Source: Floccularia luteovirens
Lineage: Eukaryota > Basidiomycota > Agaricomycetes > Agaricales > Squamanitaceae
NCBI GenBank assembly: GCA_009739215.1
Contig: VSJF01000001.1
Location: 1,302,001-1,366,000, forward strand
Length of the DNA stretch: 64,000 nt
Reading direction: 5' to 3'
Positions within the stretch are counted from its first letter, which is position 1. Each line of letters starts with the position of its first letter. The notes beneath the pieces were generated by a model. That model worked only from the letters and a program-made list of their open reading frames with translations. It did not search any database and was not told the DNA's origin. Shown piece after piece: positions 22,078 through 33,074 of the stretch. Position numbers and translations under genes: made by a program.

Positions 22078-25000
22078 ATGGCTCTTGCGAACCCACTTGA
22101 TGATTGTACCACCCAAGTCGAACGAATTGATAACGAACGAGATTCAGACTCTCCAGGAAGCGTTCAAGATATCGAGGTTCTGCATGCTGTAGACCCCAAT
22201 CTTGCCGTTCAAGGCGTCAAAATCCAAACAGCTTCCCCCAAGGAAGATTTTAGTCCCATGGATGAACCTACCCGTGGTGCATCTCTATCAACTTCTGTGG
22301 ATAGGAATTCGGACACAGCTAGCGTACACAGTATGCCAGCAGTGCATGTATCAGAGCCAACGACACCATCAGTCTCACCACGACAATCTCTTACACCCTC
22401 TCAAGAGGTTTCTCGGTTATCTGCCCGTTCCCCAATCCCTCCTTCACCTCGAAACCAAAACTCCCAAGACGAACGCACATTAACTGAACAACAAAGACGA
22501 GCACGTCACAGATCGGCAATAGAAGTACGACTATCTATTATTTAAAAGGCTAATGTAATTTATTAATGTGTTGCAGGTCCGTTCTCCCAACCGGCTGTCC
22601 GGCTTTTTCACAAATCTGATTCATCGGCGGGAAAACTTCTTGAATCCTAGTCCAAGAGAGTTGATACAAGAAGACCAACCTGCTGCTCCTCGCCCACCAT
22701 CACAACCACCTTCTCGTTCATCGTCTCCTCCCGGCAGACCAGCTACTCCTCCACCTCCATTCCCACCTCCCACACTACAAGAACTCGGACTGTCACTTTC
22801 AGTCTTAACATCAGACCTTTCTCCTTCACATTTCACAACACCTCCCTCAAGTGGCGCATTTTTGGCTCCTCATTATCTACTTCTCTGTCACGCTCAAGGT
22901 CTAGATATATTACCGTTAACATCGCCACCCTCTCCTCAGCCGTATGCTCTTGTCCGCCGGGTCAGCTTCAAAAGCGTGGTTGTAATGGAGCAAAGAGGTG
23001 TGTTGGTTGCAATCGCAGGACGGAGAGATGGCGTGAGAGTCTATGCTCTTGAGGAGGTTAAAAAGGCGATTGAATGGCGCATAGATGTTGAAATGAGAAG
23101 AGAACGTGAGCGTATGAGACGTGAAACAGTTAAGAAGACAACCATTCGGAATACCGAAATCTCAGATGCCCGCAGTTCTGTGGAGAAACCAAGAAAAACA
23201 AGCTTATCAACACCTCCGCCCGGCGAGCAAGTGGTCCAAAATGCTATGTATCATAATACCTCTTACGGGTCGCTGCCAACAGCATCTTCGCCACCCTCTG
23301 TCCCTTTGGTACCTCGTTCAGCTACTCACAGGATGTCTATAAGGAAAGCAAAATCACCCACTCTACAGTCGTCACCTCAGCAACTTGAAGATCGCGGTAA
23401 CCCGCCACCATATGCTGTTGCACATTCTGCCCCGCCCCCACAATTGCGGACCCAGCCTTCCGCTATATCTATCAGGTCACGTAATACAACAGTTCCAAAT
23501 TTGTTGGCTTCTCCTTGTCACGATTCAGAGACGTTAAGGGTACAGGATGATGATACAAAGGCTAATTGGGTCGAATCAAGCGATGACGAAGCAATCAATG
23601 TTGTTGCCGCAGGTTCAAGTGGTAGCCAAGCCCTAGACGAACGAACCAGCGTCACCCTTTCCGCTGCCAGAACCTCCACGTCGTCATCAATCCCCCCAAT
23701 TATCGCGCAAGCGCCTGCCACCGCCCACCGGAGTTCATTTAACTCATCAAGGAGAAATCGCCCATCCAATTTAGACCTTACATTGGTTAATTCTACGGCT
23801 GTACCTCCACCAGAGCCTTCTCCTGCCCCAACCCTTTTGTCACTGCGTCAAGCATTATCATATCCCCCTACAGCTTCGCCAGATGTGCAAGCTGCACATG
23901 ATGCGAACCGGCATATGGCTGATGAAGATGACGACGACGACGACGACGATGGTCGCATTAGCCTTTCCCAGGCATTACTAGAAAGCAGAATCCCAGACCT
24001 CCCGCCATTAGGGTCGAGACAATCTCAGCAGCCCATTCTGTTGACGTCTGCACATCTTGTCACGAACCCGGATAACACTGTTCTCACCACAAGAACATTG
24101 GACTATCGGCCAGCCCCTGGCCAACAAACAAGCATCGCCCAATCATCTTCGCGGCGAAGGCGTTGGTCTGTTATAGTAGGAAATTCAAATCCAAACCCTG
24201 AATCTCTTCAAGATGAGTCCAGACCGAACCCACCACGTACTGCACCTTCAACTGCACCTCTACCCAAAGATAATATGCCTAGCCGCTTCACCAGGTCCCA
24301 CTCAACTAGATCAAGTCACTCGCAAAACTCCACAACCCACCTCTCAACATCTGATCAAACTCCCGTAACAAGTGTCCCAGTCATGAATCCTCCTGGGGAT
24401 ACAACATCTCTGTTCTCTTCACGTCCCTCACGCTCCTCGCGCTTTATTTCTCGCATCATCAGCAACGCTTTTAATAACAGACGGTTGGATGAACACCCTC
24501 CTTTACCAGATCAAGTTCTTACGGATACCGAAACCTCAAAACGAACAATGGGAACTCAATTTTCTGCACAAGCTCCTCCTCCGAAATTAGAGTATGTCAA
24601 ACTTCCGGGGACGAAAGGAGCGCTTTCTGTGAAGGCCGTAGAAACGGCTAAGAAAAGGTGCGCCATTTCTACTATACTAAAACGCAGTTAATAACGATTG
24701 GTACAGTTTCCTTGCTATTCTTTGTGGTGACAAGGGAGAAAAGGTTGAGCTTTTTGCCGGTACATATCGCACAGCCCTAGGACTGTCAAGGACTTTTATC
24801 CTTCCGGACTCTCCTCGGTCTCTAGAACTCCAACTACAAGGAGACGACCTTGTCGAAGTCTTCCTCGTTTTCTCACAGAATGTATTTGGCTTAGAGCCGG
24901 CAACAGTCAGGGTTCGAGAAGTTCGCATCGGACGAGCTGAGAGACGAGCAGCGCGGCGGCGCGTCCGTGGGCAACGCGCAGGAGACACAACACACAATGA

Positions 25001-26361
25001 AACTGAAGCAGTTGACGAAGAGACGAATGTAAATGTTAGCATTGGCGTGTCTGTCGCCGTTGGATCGAATGCGGATGGCCAGAATAGACCGTCAACTCCT
25101 CCCTTGATTGCAAGTGAGCACCCTGAAGCGCCTTCCGACAGAGCAGCAACTCCTATTGATCAACTGGGGACGACGTCTTCTCACCAAGTAGACGAGGTCC
25201 TGACGGTGGCATCTGCACAGATGGGACCATACACAACTTTCCAGCAACTCAGCTTTGCGCCAAAGTTCCCATTGGCTTCCATCGCTGATGAATATATCAT
25301 CCCTCCTACATACCCCACATTTTTGGATTACCGCGGCAAGCATGAACCACAAGAAAACGGAAGCGATGTAGATCTCTCTCAAACTCAATTTTCACCACCA
25401 GGGCTCCCTGTTCCCACTCCAAGTGCCCCGCCGAGATGGTATTATCGCGATCCCAAAAACGTCATTCACGGTCAGTTCCCTAGATTTTGCTTTGATTTTA
25501 ACTGATCTTGCTGTATTTGAAGGTCCTTGGAAGGCATCCTTGATGCAGTTATGGTATAAAGATGGCTTACTTCCCCCTGACCTTCCTGTTAGGCGCGAAG
25601 AAGACAGCGAATTTATGCCGTTGAAAGACTTAAGACTGCAGAGCATAGATCCAACACAACCGTTCAGGTCCCCACCTCCTACTTCCACCCCGGAAACCCA
25701 CGTACCTCGTAACTCATCCGACGCAGAGATACCTTTGTTACAACCTATATCTCTCCTCGCACAACCTCGTCACTTTGGACCTCCTGCCCTGTTTTATTCT
25801 TCGCGTGGTGGTCACAGTACAGCAATCGTTGACGCTAGAGGTCGATCTGTCCTTAAAGGTCGATTTTTATGGAGCAATGAAGATTCGAAGACCTCTCTAA
25901 CTGGAAAGATGGGTGATGTTAAGCGCCTCGAGGCCTTTGATGTTAAAGATCGGGCAGTGTTAGTTGCCATGCGACAAGGAGGGTTGGAAGCGGTGGACTT
26001 AGGCGACGCTCTCTTGAAGCCGGCGGATGAATCACGGACAGTTCTTCCCAATTTCAGTCCAGCCTCAAGTAGCATCAACCGGAGACCCCCTTTTGTTTGG
26101 AAGATCGGTACACCATTAACATCCGCACCTCTTTCACTCAATCCTTTGTCTTTTAAGAACAAAAGTTCCAACCACCTTTCGAATCGAAAACAAGGTATCG
26201 CATCGGTTAAAAACCCTGCTGGCAGGCTTGATATGATGGGTGAATCTGACTCGGAAACTTATGATGAGGTGTTTTTCCTTGGACGAAAAGATGATGAACT
26301 ATATATCTGTGAAAGGAACTTAGATTCATTCCGGATACTGAGGCTCAGCCCACAATCATGA
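22078..26361 (+). CDS. Large protein combining CNH-like segments with a GYF domain
   Basis: Exons are 22078-22524, 22577-24657, 24707-25470 and 25523-26361, all in phase, 1376 residues. The N-terminus is disordered. A CNH-like part begins near residue 240 (FLAPHYLLLCHAQGLDILPL, FKSVVVMEQRGVLVAIAGRR, GVRVYALEEVKKAIEW). It is interrupted by about 450 disordered residues with an eight-Asp run. It seems to resume at LEYVKLPGTKGALSVKAVE, SFLAILCGDKGEKVELFAGT and LQGDDLVEVFLVFSQNVFGL. A GYF domain follows: WYYRDPKNVIHGPWKASLMQ, LWYKDGLLPPDLPVRR, the pattern that binds proline-rich peptides. The C-terminal part (GGHSTAIVDARGRSVLKGRF) may close a propeller. Role unknown; Rho/TOR-linked signalling or mRNA regulation are guesses from the domains. 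Confidence 0.8.
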
Positions 26362-26745
26362 AATTTTCTATGTTGCAACAACGTTCCTTATTATTACTTA
26401 CAGTCACTACTTATTCTCTTCTTACATGGTTTGCAAAGTGTCTTACATTAATTTGGAATGTAGCTATGAAATATATCCGAGCTTGAACAGATATACCTCT
26501 GGATCCCTAAGTTTTTTATTTTGCATCCTAAGCATCTCTCGAAATAGTAATAGCGTGGCCAATCAGTAGGTGTGGCATTGATCTTTGGCGCAATATATCC
26601 TAGAGAAGCTACTCTGAACTTGGACAAAAGAATATCATTCATGGCATGTGGATGATATCTAATCTTACAACTTTTTCACTTATGACCGACCGTACTGTAT
26701 ATATTATTCGCAAGAAAATTAAAACAAGATGGGCTTAGATTGGGT
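26362..26745. other. Intergenic region between convergent genes
   Basis: About 384 bp of AT-rich 3' flank shared by the CNH/GYF gene and the acyl-CoA synthetase gene. No coding segment or RNA gene recognised. Confidence 0.5.
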
Positions 26746-29411
26746 TCAAAGCTTGGCCACCAGTTTCCGCAATTCTGTTTTCAATATCTTCCCAGTTGAT
26801 GTTTTCTAGCAAAGTGTTTCAGCCCCACTGCAGCATTTAAGCATAGATTCTTATCAAGGCAACTTACCGGAAGTTCTGGCACAACCTCCACCCATTCTGG
26901 ACAAGCAAATCCCGGTAATCTAGCTTTAGCATGTGCCTTTAAGTTCTCTGCAAATTCATGATAGCGGCCGTGCCATCGCGAAGCATGCTGAGGAAGTAAG
27001 GTAACAAATGCCATGGGACGTTCTCCCCACCTGATATGCGGACGAGCGACGACACTAACTTCTAAGATGTGTGGGTGACTTGCAAGCTCTATAAGTAATG
27101 GATGAACAATGTGAACGGCTAGTGTGGGTATCACTAACCTTGTTCAATTGCTAAGCTCGAAGCGTTCTATTGCGAGAAGTTAGCCTTGATATATAAAAAT
27201 CTGCTGAATGAATACTTACCTCACCTCCTGAAATAATAATATCCTTGCTACGATCCATGATAGCCACACTTTTATCTGGGTGCATCACGGCCAAATCTCC
27301 AGATCTGAAGTATCCTCTATAAAAGGCTTTTCGTGTAGCTTCAGGATCGCGGAAATACTGAAGAAATCTTGTTCAGAACGCTAGGACGTAACTGTAAGCA
27401 CGATTGACAAACCTCTTTCATGACAAGATTTCCTCTTGTTACTATTTCGCCAACTGTTTTACCATCGCATGGAACGTCTTTCAGCTCCTCAGTGTCCTTA
27501 CCATCGTCAGGGTTATATACTACTCTAAGTTCCTCTGCCACTATCATTGCGTGCCCTTGTCTCGCCATGTGTCTTGCACGTTCTTCAGATGACATGGTGG
27601 CATAAGATGGCTTTTGGAAATTTCGGGTGAATGGGCCATAAGTCTGTAATTAGAAGCAGACATTAGTTGATTTTCTTTTTTTGCCGTGGTCACCTTACCT
27701 CCCTACAAAGGAATATTATAAGTCAAGCAACAAATTGAAACGGGTAAAAAAAATCCATACGTTAATCCGTAGACATGAATTGGTTTGATTCCTAATTTTT
27801 CTAGTCCTGCAATCAAGCTAGCAGTGGGGGCCGATCCAGCTAAGAGGTGTTGGCATCACGATGTATTCCAATTTCATGAAAAATGAACCACGTACCGATG
27901 TATGTCCTGATCTCTTGAGGTGGTTTTCGTGCTGATGGGTCATTTATCAAGCCAATCTATCATACCCGTGATCAGGTCGTCCGGTTCAAGTAAAAAACGA
28001 CTAGGTGTACGTACCTGCACAGTGGGTGCACCACAATAATGCGTTACTTGGGAATTCAATAAGTGATCCCATATCTTGGTATTATTGACGGTCCTCAGAG
28101 TAATCTACAGAGGGGTAGTTTGAATGAAGAGGAGCCTTTGTTAGTTTTACCACACCTACCTGCGTCGCACATGCAAAGGTGCATGCCCAAGGGAATGTCC
28201 ATCCAGAGGCATGGAACATTGGTAGTATCCTACCCTGGATGTTGACATGGTGTTGGCGGATGCAAGTGGTGCAACTTACCATAGATAAGTGGAATCACGA
28301 TCCATTCTATAAAACGTAGTTGTGTATCAAGATTCATTTGATAAGGGACAGAAGACCTACAAGCCTTCGAAGGCATTCCCAATCGCCGCGAGGTACGATC
28401 CTAAGTGGAATTAGCCAATAAACAACGAAATAGTAGTAATGGAACAGTACCTCGTAACGTTGTTATCACACCTTTTGGCTAAACCATATACCAATCAAAT
28501 TGTTGGATAGTCAGTGTGCGCGGGTGACGGACTTACTCGTCCTGTAGTACCAGAACTAATTTTGGAGTTATATGGGGAAGTTAGGGATGTAATTATGTAT
28601 AACTCACGTGTAACATAGTGCTGCTGCTGAAATTTCATCTAATTCTGCATCTAGCCCACCCCACCCTCTCTCTTTACTGAAGAGCCTGCCTTCAGTGAGA
28701 AAGGTCTCATAGGGGTCCCCTTCTCTGCCCGTGTCGCGAGAGACAATGACTGGCATTTTAGTCCCAGCTATAAGATGCACATATTCGTAGTCTACGAGAA
28801 TGATCCGACTTCCGCTGTGTTCTAAAATGTAGTTGACTTCTTGTGGTTTTAAACGGGTGTTAATAGGTGTTATGACTGCGCGAGCTGCGAGAACACCTTG
28901 ATGTGCATCTATAGATTTGATTAAATTTGTACTTTTCTTTGAAGAATAGCATTTCAGAAACCTGCTATCAATGGCCTACAAAAATCTTGAATAAAAAACC
29001 GTCCCGGTTATATAGTCCACTTACGAGTTTGGTGCAATAACTGCCACACGATCACCCGGTTGGATGCCTGCTTTGATCAATGCATAAGCCAAATTCTGTA
29101 CGCGTTGTGCCCTAGTGTAGGTGAGATAACTTGGAAACCCCTGTGTTTTGAAGAATCGTTACCAGATACTATAGGTATATACAACCGGGTCATCCACATC
29201 TTTGTGTATCAATGCAACTTTATCTGGATAGACCTTTGCTGCGTGAAGAAGGAATGACAGCGGGTTCTATGATAAATGCATAAGCTAAATAAATGACTGG
29301 AAGAGAAGGGTTACTCACAAGAGGTTGAAAATTGACGCGAGAATTTGAGCCAAGGTTTGTGGTGAGACTGCAGTTTTGAGGGGGTATACTAGCAAGGGTT
29401 GGAGAGAACAT
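26746..29411 (-). CDS. AMP-binding acyl-CoA synthetase with a C-terminal AKL peroxisomal signal
   Basis: Activates a carboxylic acid to an acyl-AMP and then an acyl-CoA; similar in layout to plant and fungal medium/short-chain acyl-activating enzymes. Motifs in order: NPLSFLLHAAKVYPDKVALI, VQNLAYALIKAGIQPGDRVA, ALCYTSGTTGRPKGV (P-loop, A3), LPMFHASGWTFPW (A4), YIAGSAPTASLIAGLEKLGI, HVYGLTETYGPF (A5), GYFRSGDLAVMHPD (A7), DRSKDIIISGGEN (A8) and KTSTGKI (A10 Lys). It ends LVAKL, and AKL is a recognised PTS1 variant, so a peroxisomal location is likely. About fifteen introns interrupt it. The A5 motif is assembled through a 4-nt exon at 27699-27702. Every junction I traced keeps phase. Substrate unknown. 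Confidence 0.92.
27699..27702 (-). other. 4-nt microexon inside the acyl-CoA synthetase gene
   Basis: On the minus strand, exon ...GGATTAAC is followed by an intron 27703-27760 ending TTTGTAG, then GGAG, then an intron 27644-27698 starting GTAAGG and ending ATTACAG, then ACTTATGGC. Only with the four bases included does the conserved YGLTETYGP of the A5 motif appear in frame. Confidence 0.8.
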
Positions 29412-29670
29412 GGAGGAGAGGAGAGAAGAGTGTCGAATTTGAAATTAACATAATTAATTGCGGGGTAATTTAAGTCGGATTTATCCGGCCCGACCTGGGG
29501 TCCAGCAAAATAAATAAATAAATAAAATTTTGAAGCACAAGGTTTAGACAAATTTGGAATGATCAAACAAGAACAAACCACACAGCAGCACACAACCGTT
29601 TTGCAACGACTCTTCCTCTTGCATCACTGTCATTGATATCTCTCCAACTCCATCCACCCAATCTATCACA
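29412..29670. promoter_or_regulatory. Shared intergenic region of the acyl-CoA synthetase and Rab5 genes
   Basis: 259 bp between divergent start codons. It contains a short AAATAAATAAATAAAA run near 29510-29526 and a CT-rich leader before the Rab5 ATG. Confidence 0.45.
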
Positions 29671-30700
29671 ATGTCCGATTCTGCTTCTGGCTCTCAGGAC
29701 AAAACTGTTCAAGTAAAGCTCGTGCTTCTAGGTACGCTGTTATAGCTCTGCATGAACAACAGGGTTTCTATCTCTTTGTTATTATTACTTTTACTTATGT
29801 TTCATTTCATATCAATAGGTGAGGCTGCTGTCGGTAAATCATCAGTGGTCCTTCGATTTGTCGGTCTTATCGCATTCTATAGCTCGCTATTAGTTCATTT
29901 ACAAATTTTGTCACAGGTTTCGGACGAGTTTCAGCCAAACAAGGAACCAACAATTGGAGCTGCATTTTTGACACAGAAATGTCGCCTTGAGGACCGTATT
30001 CTTAGATATGAGATATGGGATACTGCAGGACAGGAACGATTCCATTCGCTTGCTGTTCGTTATCTTCGCCTTTCGCTCCAGCATATAGCTAATCATCATC
30101 TTCTCCAGCCAATGTATTATCGTAATGCTCAGGCAGCTGTCGTAGTGTATGATATTACAAAAGCAAGCAGCTTGGAGAAAGCAAAATCCTGGGTAAAAGA
30201 GTTACAACGGCAGGCTAACCCAAATATCGTCATCGCGCTCGCAGGAAACAAGGTCGATCTCGTTCAGCCATCGACTTCCTCACCAGCCTCTTCTTCATCT
30301 CCAGAATCAGAAGACGAAGCTGACGATGCCACTGCCACCCCAGGAGAGACAACTGGATCTTCCGAAAATGCTCCCGAGAGTCTTCGCCAGGTACCAAGGG
30401 AGGAAGCACAAGCATATGCAACAGAGGCTGGATTGCTGTTTTTCGAGACTAGTGCTAAGACAGGAGAGGGTATCGTTGACATCTTCACCGAAATTGGTCG
30501 GTTTTACATTTATATTCATCATTTATGAAGTCTTATCTTGTCTTGCAGCCAAAAAGATACCAATCGAACACATCTTGGCAGCAACACGCAGCGGTACAAA
30601 TCGACCGGGGGCCGGCGGTAGCCGCGCAGCAGGTGCGCAGAATGAAGGTGTTAACCTCCAAGAAGACGCACATAGACCTAAGGAAGCATGCAACTGCTAA
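29671..30700 (+). CDS. Rab5-type small GTPase (Ypt5/Vps21 family)
   Basis: Early-endosome GTPase controlling fusion and sorting. Exons are 29671-29731, 29819-29859, 29917-30054, 30109-30496 and 30549-30700; 259 residues. G-box motifs: GEAAVGKSS (G1), [11 protein letters not shown] (switch I, typical of Rab5), [13 protein letters not shown] (G3), AGNKVDL (G4) and ETSAKTGEG (G5). The protein ends EACNC, a C-x-C prenylation signal for Rab geranylgeranyltransferase. Between G4 and G5 lies an extra Ser/Glu/Thr-rich stretch of about 40 residues (from [18 protein letters not shown] onward), making the protein longer than the usual ~215 residues. All phases agree. Confidence 0.95.
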
Positions 30701-30906
30701 ACTCTTTAATACATGCTGTCCGTATGTATGCATAACATTGTCTCCTCTATCTTATGATTTCATGCCCAAACTACCATTGCTATTTTTACAAACTTCCTGC
30801 CAATCCTTCTATCTAGAACACAGCCAATTGTAATAGCTTTTCAATATATCATCTTTCAAGGATGTCTTAAATATACCAAGACCGTTGCGTCCTTCAAAAT
30901 GCTCGT

Positions 30907-32956
30907 TCAGTCAACATACGGAGGTGGGCGAACGACCTGCTCTCGTGATTGGTGATTATCTGGATTAAGATAAGGAGGCGGAGCATGACCATGCGATGTT
31001 TGTGTCTCTGTTGGAGGGGGAAGTGGAGGGGAAGGCATGCTAGGAGAAGAATCGAGAGAAGTAAAGGATTCGTGTAACGAGGATGTGGACCGGGTAGGTG
31101 AAGCTTGCCTGACAATTTCAGGCGAACGATATTCAGAGTCAATAGACGGGGGAGGATCGGATGGGTCATCCATAGCAGGCGGTGGCGGTGGAGCTTGCTC
31201 GTCAGCTGAAGCTTCATCATGTTGGCTAAGTACCATTCCCAGGGCTTCGATTGCCCTACCAGGTTCTCGTATGTCAGTCAACGCAGTAAGATCTGTGTCC
31301 ATATTCGCCATTTCCAGCGTTGGGGGAGGGGTAGAGGATCTCTGTAACTCGTCCGAGTGACCGTCGAACTGCTCGCTGGCTTGAAAACCGAACTCAGTGC
31401 CCTCTCCAGGAATACCAGGTACAACAGAAACTGAATGTGACATAGGATGGACAGAACTATCAGGAAGGATGATTTCCCTCTCCGATTCTAAAAAGGTTGG
31501 TAACCTAGCGGAAGTCGAGGCTTCAGGTAAGAAAAATGGAGGTGGTGCATCACGTTCCTCAAATGGCGGGGGTGCAATGCTCGTATGCATACTGGGCCCA
31601 GCTCCTCCCTCTGTATAGGGAGGAACCGCAAGGTCCGAGTCTTCTACCCTGACTGTCCTAACAGGAGGTTTATCATGCTTTTTCTGATATGCCTGATCTA
31701 CAGACTGAGAAACCTCCGGTAATGGAGCAGGAGGCGGCAGAATGGTGATAGGAATGACTAAGACTGAGATGCGCTCTGTGCGGTTGGCCATATCAACGAA
31801 TGATATATATATCTTGATTTGAAAAGTGACCGAATGTAGCAAGGTGGACTGCGTGATCGCAGCACAGTCTGCATCGCAATTGACGACTCGCCTGTATTCC
31901 CGAATCTCCAGGTTGTCTTGGGAGTCTGATGGGGAGCCCGGCGGTAGGGGTTGATGTAGCACGAATCGTAACTGAATGGGCCGAGATGAATGAAACCGGC
32001 AGGATGCACCAGAACGAGCTATCGTAGACTTGAAAGACGATCCTAGAAAGAGGGGAGAGAGTGGAACCTTTGAGGAAGACGGGAGATGAGTGTCTTGGAG
32101 GCTCGACCCTTCTCTATTCGAAGGACCTTGGTGACCGGACAGATCGTCCAGCGTGTAACTGGTGGCAACTTCTGTTTCAGAATCTGATTCTTCATTGTCC
32201 ACGTATTCCCTCCTGACGCGGACAGTCTGCACAAGCTCTGCCCTCACATTCCGAAGCCTTAAACCATGATCCACAACAATGTCGCGCGGAGGAGGAGGTA
32301 CAGTGACATACACCGGAATGTTTTCATCTGCTGTAAAGGTGGTTCGAGGAACTTGGGCTTCGACACGAGTAGGCACTTCTAGAGCGTAAACCGCTGGCGA
32401 GATAGCAAGTGACAAAGTATGAGGAGTGAAGCGTCGTGTGTGCACAACTAGGCTTTTGACAAGCGAAGGTATTTGGGAATCGAGGGAGTGCAAAGTTGCA
32501 GTCAGCGTGTGCGAGAGTGATGAGAGAGGTGTTTTTATTGACTGTGGGGTATCTTGCATAAGAGGGATCGCGAATGGAAAAGATGAGGGAAGTGAATGGA
32601 CACTATCGTTCCGAGAAAAGAGCACCGTCTCAAAGAATGAGAGCTCAATTTCATGGTCATAAGCCGCTTCAATAGTACGCAGAGATATTGTTCTAGGCGG
32701 AATAAATTAGTTTTTCCATAATGAATCTTGTCAAATTTCTCGGTACTCACATTCTGGACCATTGATGGGGGTTGACATCCTTAATCTGCAACTCTCCTTC
32801 TATGGAAGCCCTTTCGCCCTCGGCACCCAAGAAACCTTTCTGAAAGTTGACAGCATCTACAGTAGGGATGATGAGGATTTGTGGTTCTGAGCGGGGATGT
32901 AGAGCGTCGATAGGGTCCTGCTGAGAATATATTGGTGGTGGAAGAGACTCTGACAT
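30907..32956 (-). CDS. Arrestin-like protein with PPxY motifs (ART-type adaptor)
   Basis: Exons are 32751-32956 and 30907-32692, 663 residues, one 58-nt intron. The N-terminal half resembles the fungal arrestin fold: FLGAEGERASIEGELQIKD, ITISLRTIEAAYDHEIELSF, AVYALEVPTRVEAQVPRTTF, IPVYVTVPPPPRDIVVDHGL and LRNVRAELVQTVRVRREYV. The C-terminal half is disordered and carries VPPYTE, APPPYLNP and RPPPYVD, the last at the very end. PPxY motifs bind WW domains of Rsp5-type ubiquitin ligases, so the protein could recruit the ligase to plasma-membrane transporters. That role is inferred from the family; the cargo is unknown. An earlier in-frame ATG exists, but MSESLPPPIYSQQ is the more natural start. 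Confidence 0.85.
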
Positions 32957-33074
32957 TGGAGGTCTCTTAAGGAGATGTGCTGGTAAGTATGAACGACGCC
33001 ATTGATTGTAAGCTGAATTTATTATTATTTTATTTATTCCCTCAAGATAAGACATACATCACGTGCTTTTTAAT

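Noticed and set aside
24677..25042. Long antisense open frame, Arg/Ser-rich
   Set aside because: Mirror of the CNH/GYF coding exon; no motif and no splice context of its own.
30894..31360. Overlapping open frames on both strands of the arrestin tail
   Set aside because: Shadows of a Pro/Ser-rich coding region; the arrestin frame is the only one with conserved PPxY motifs.
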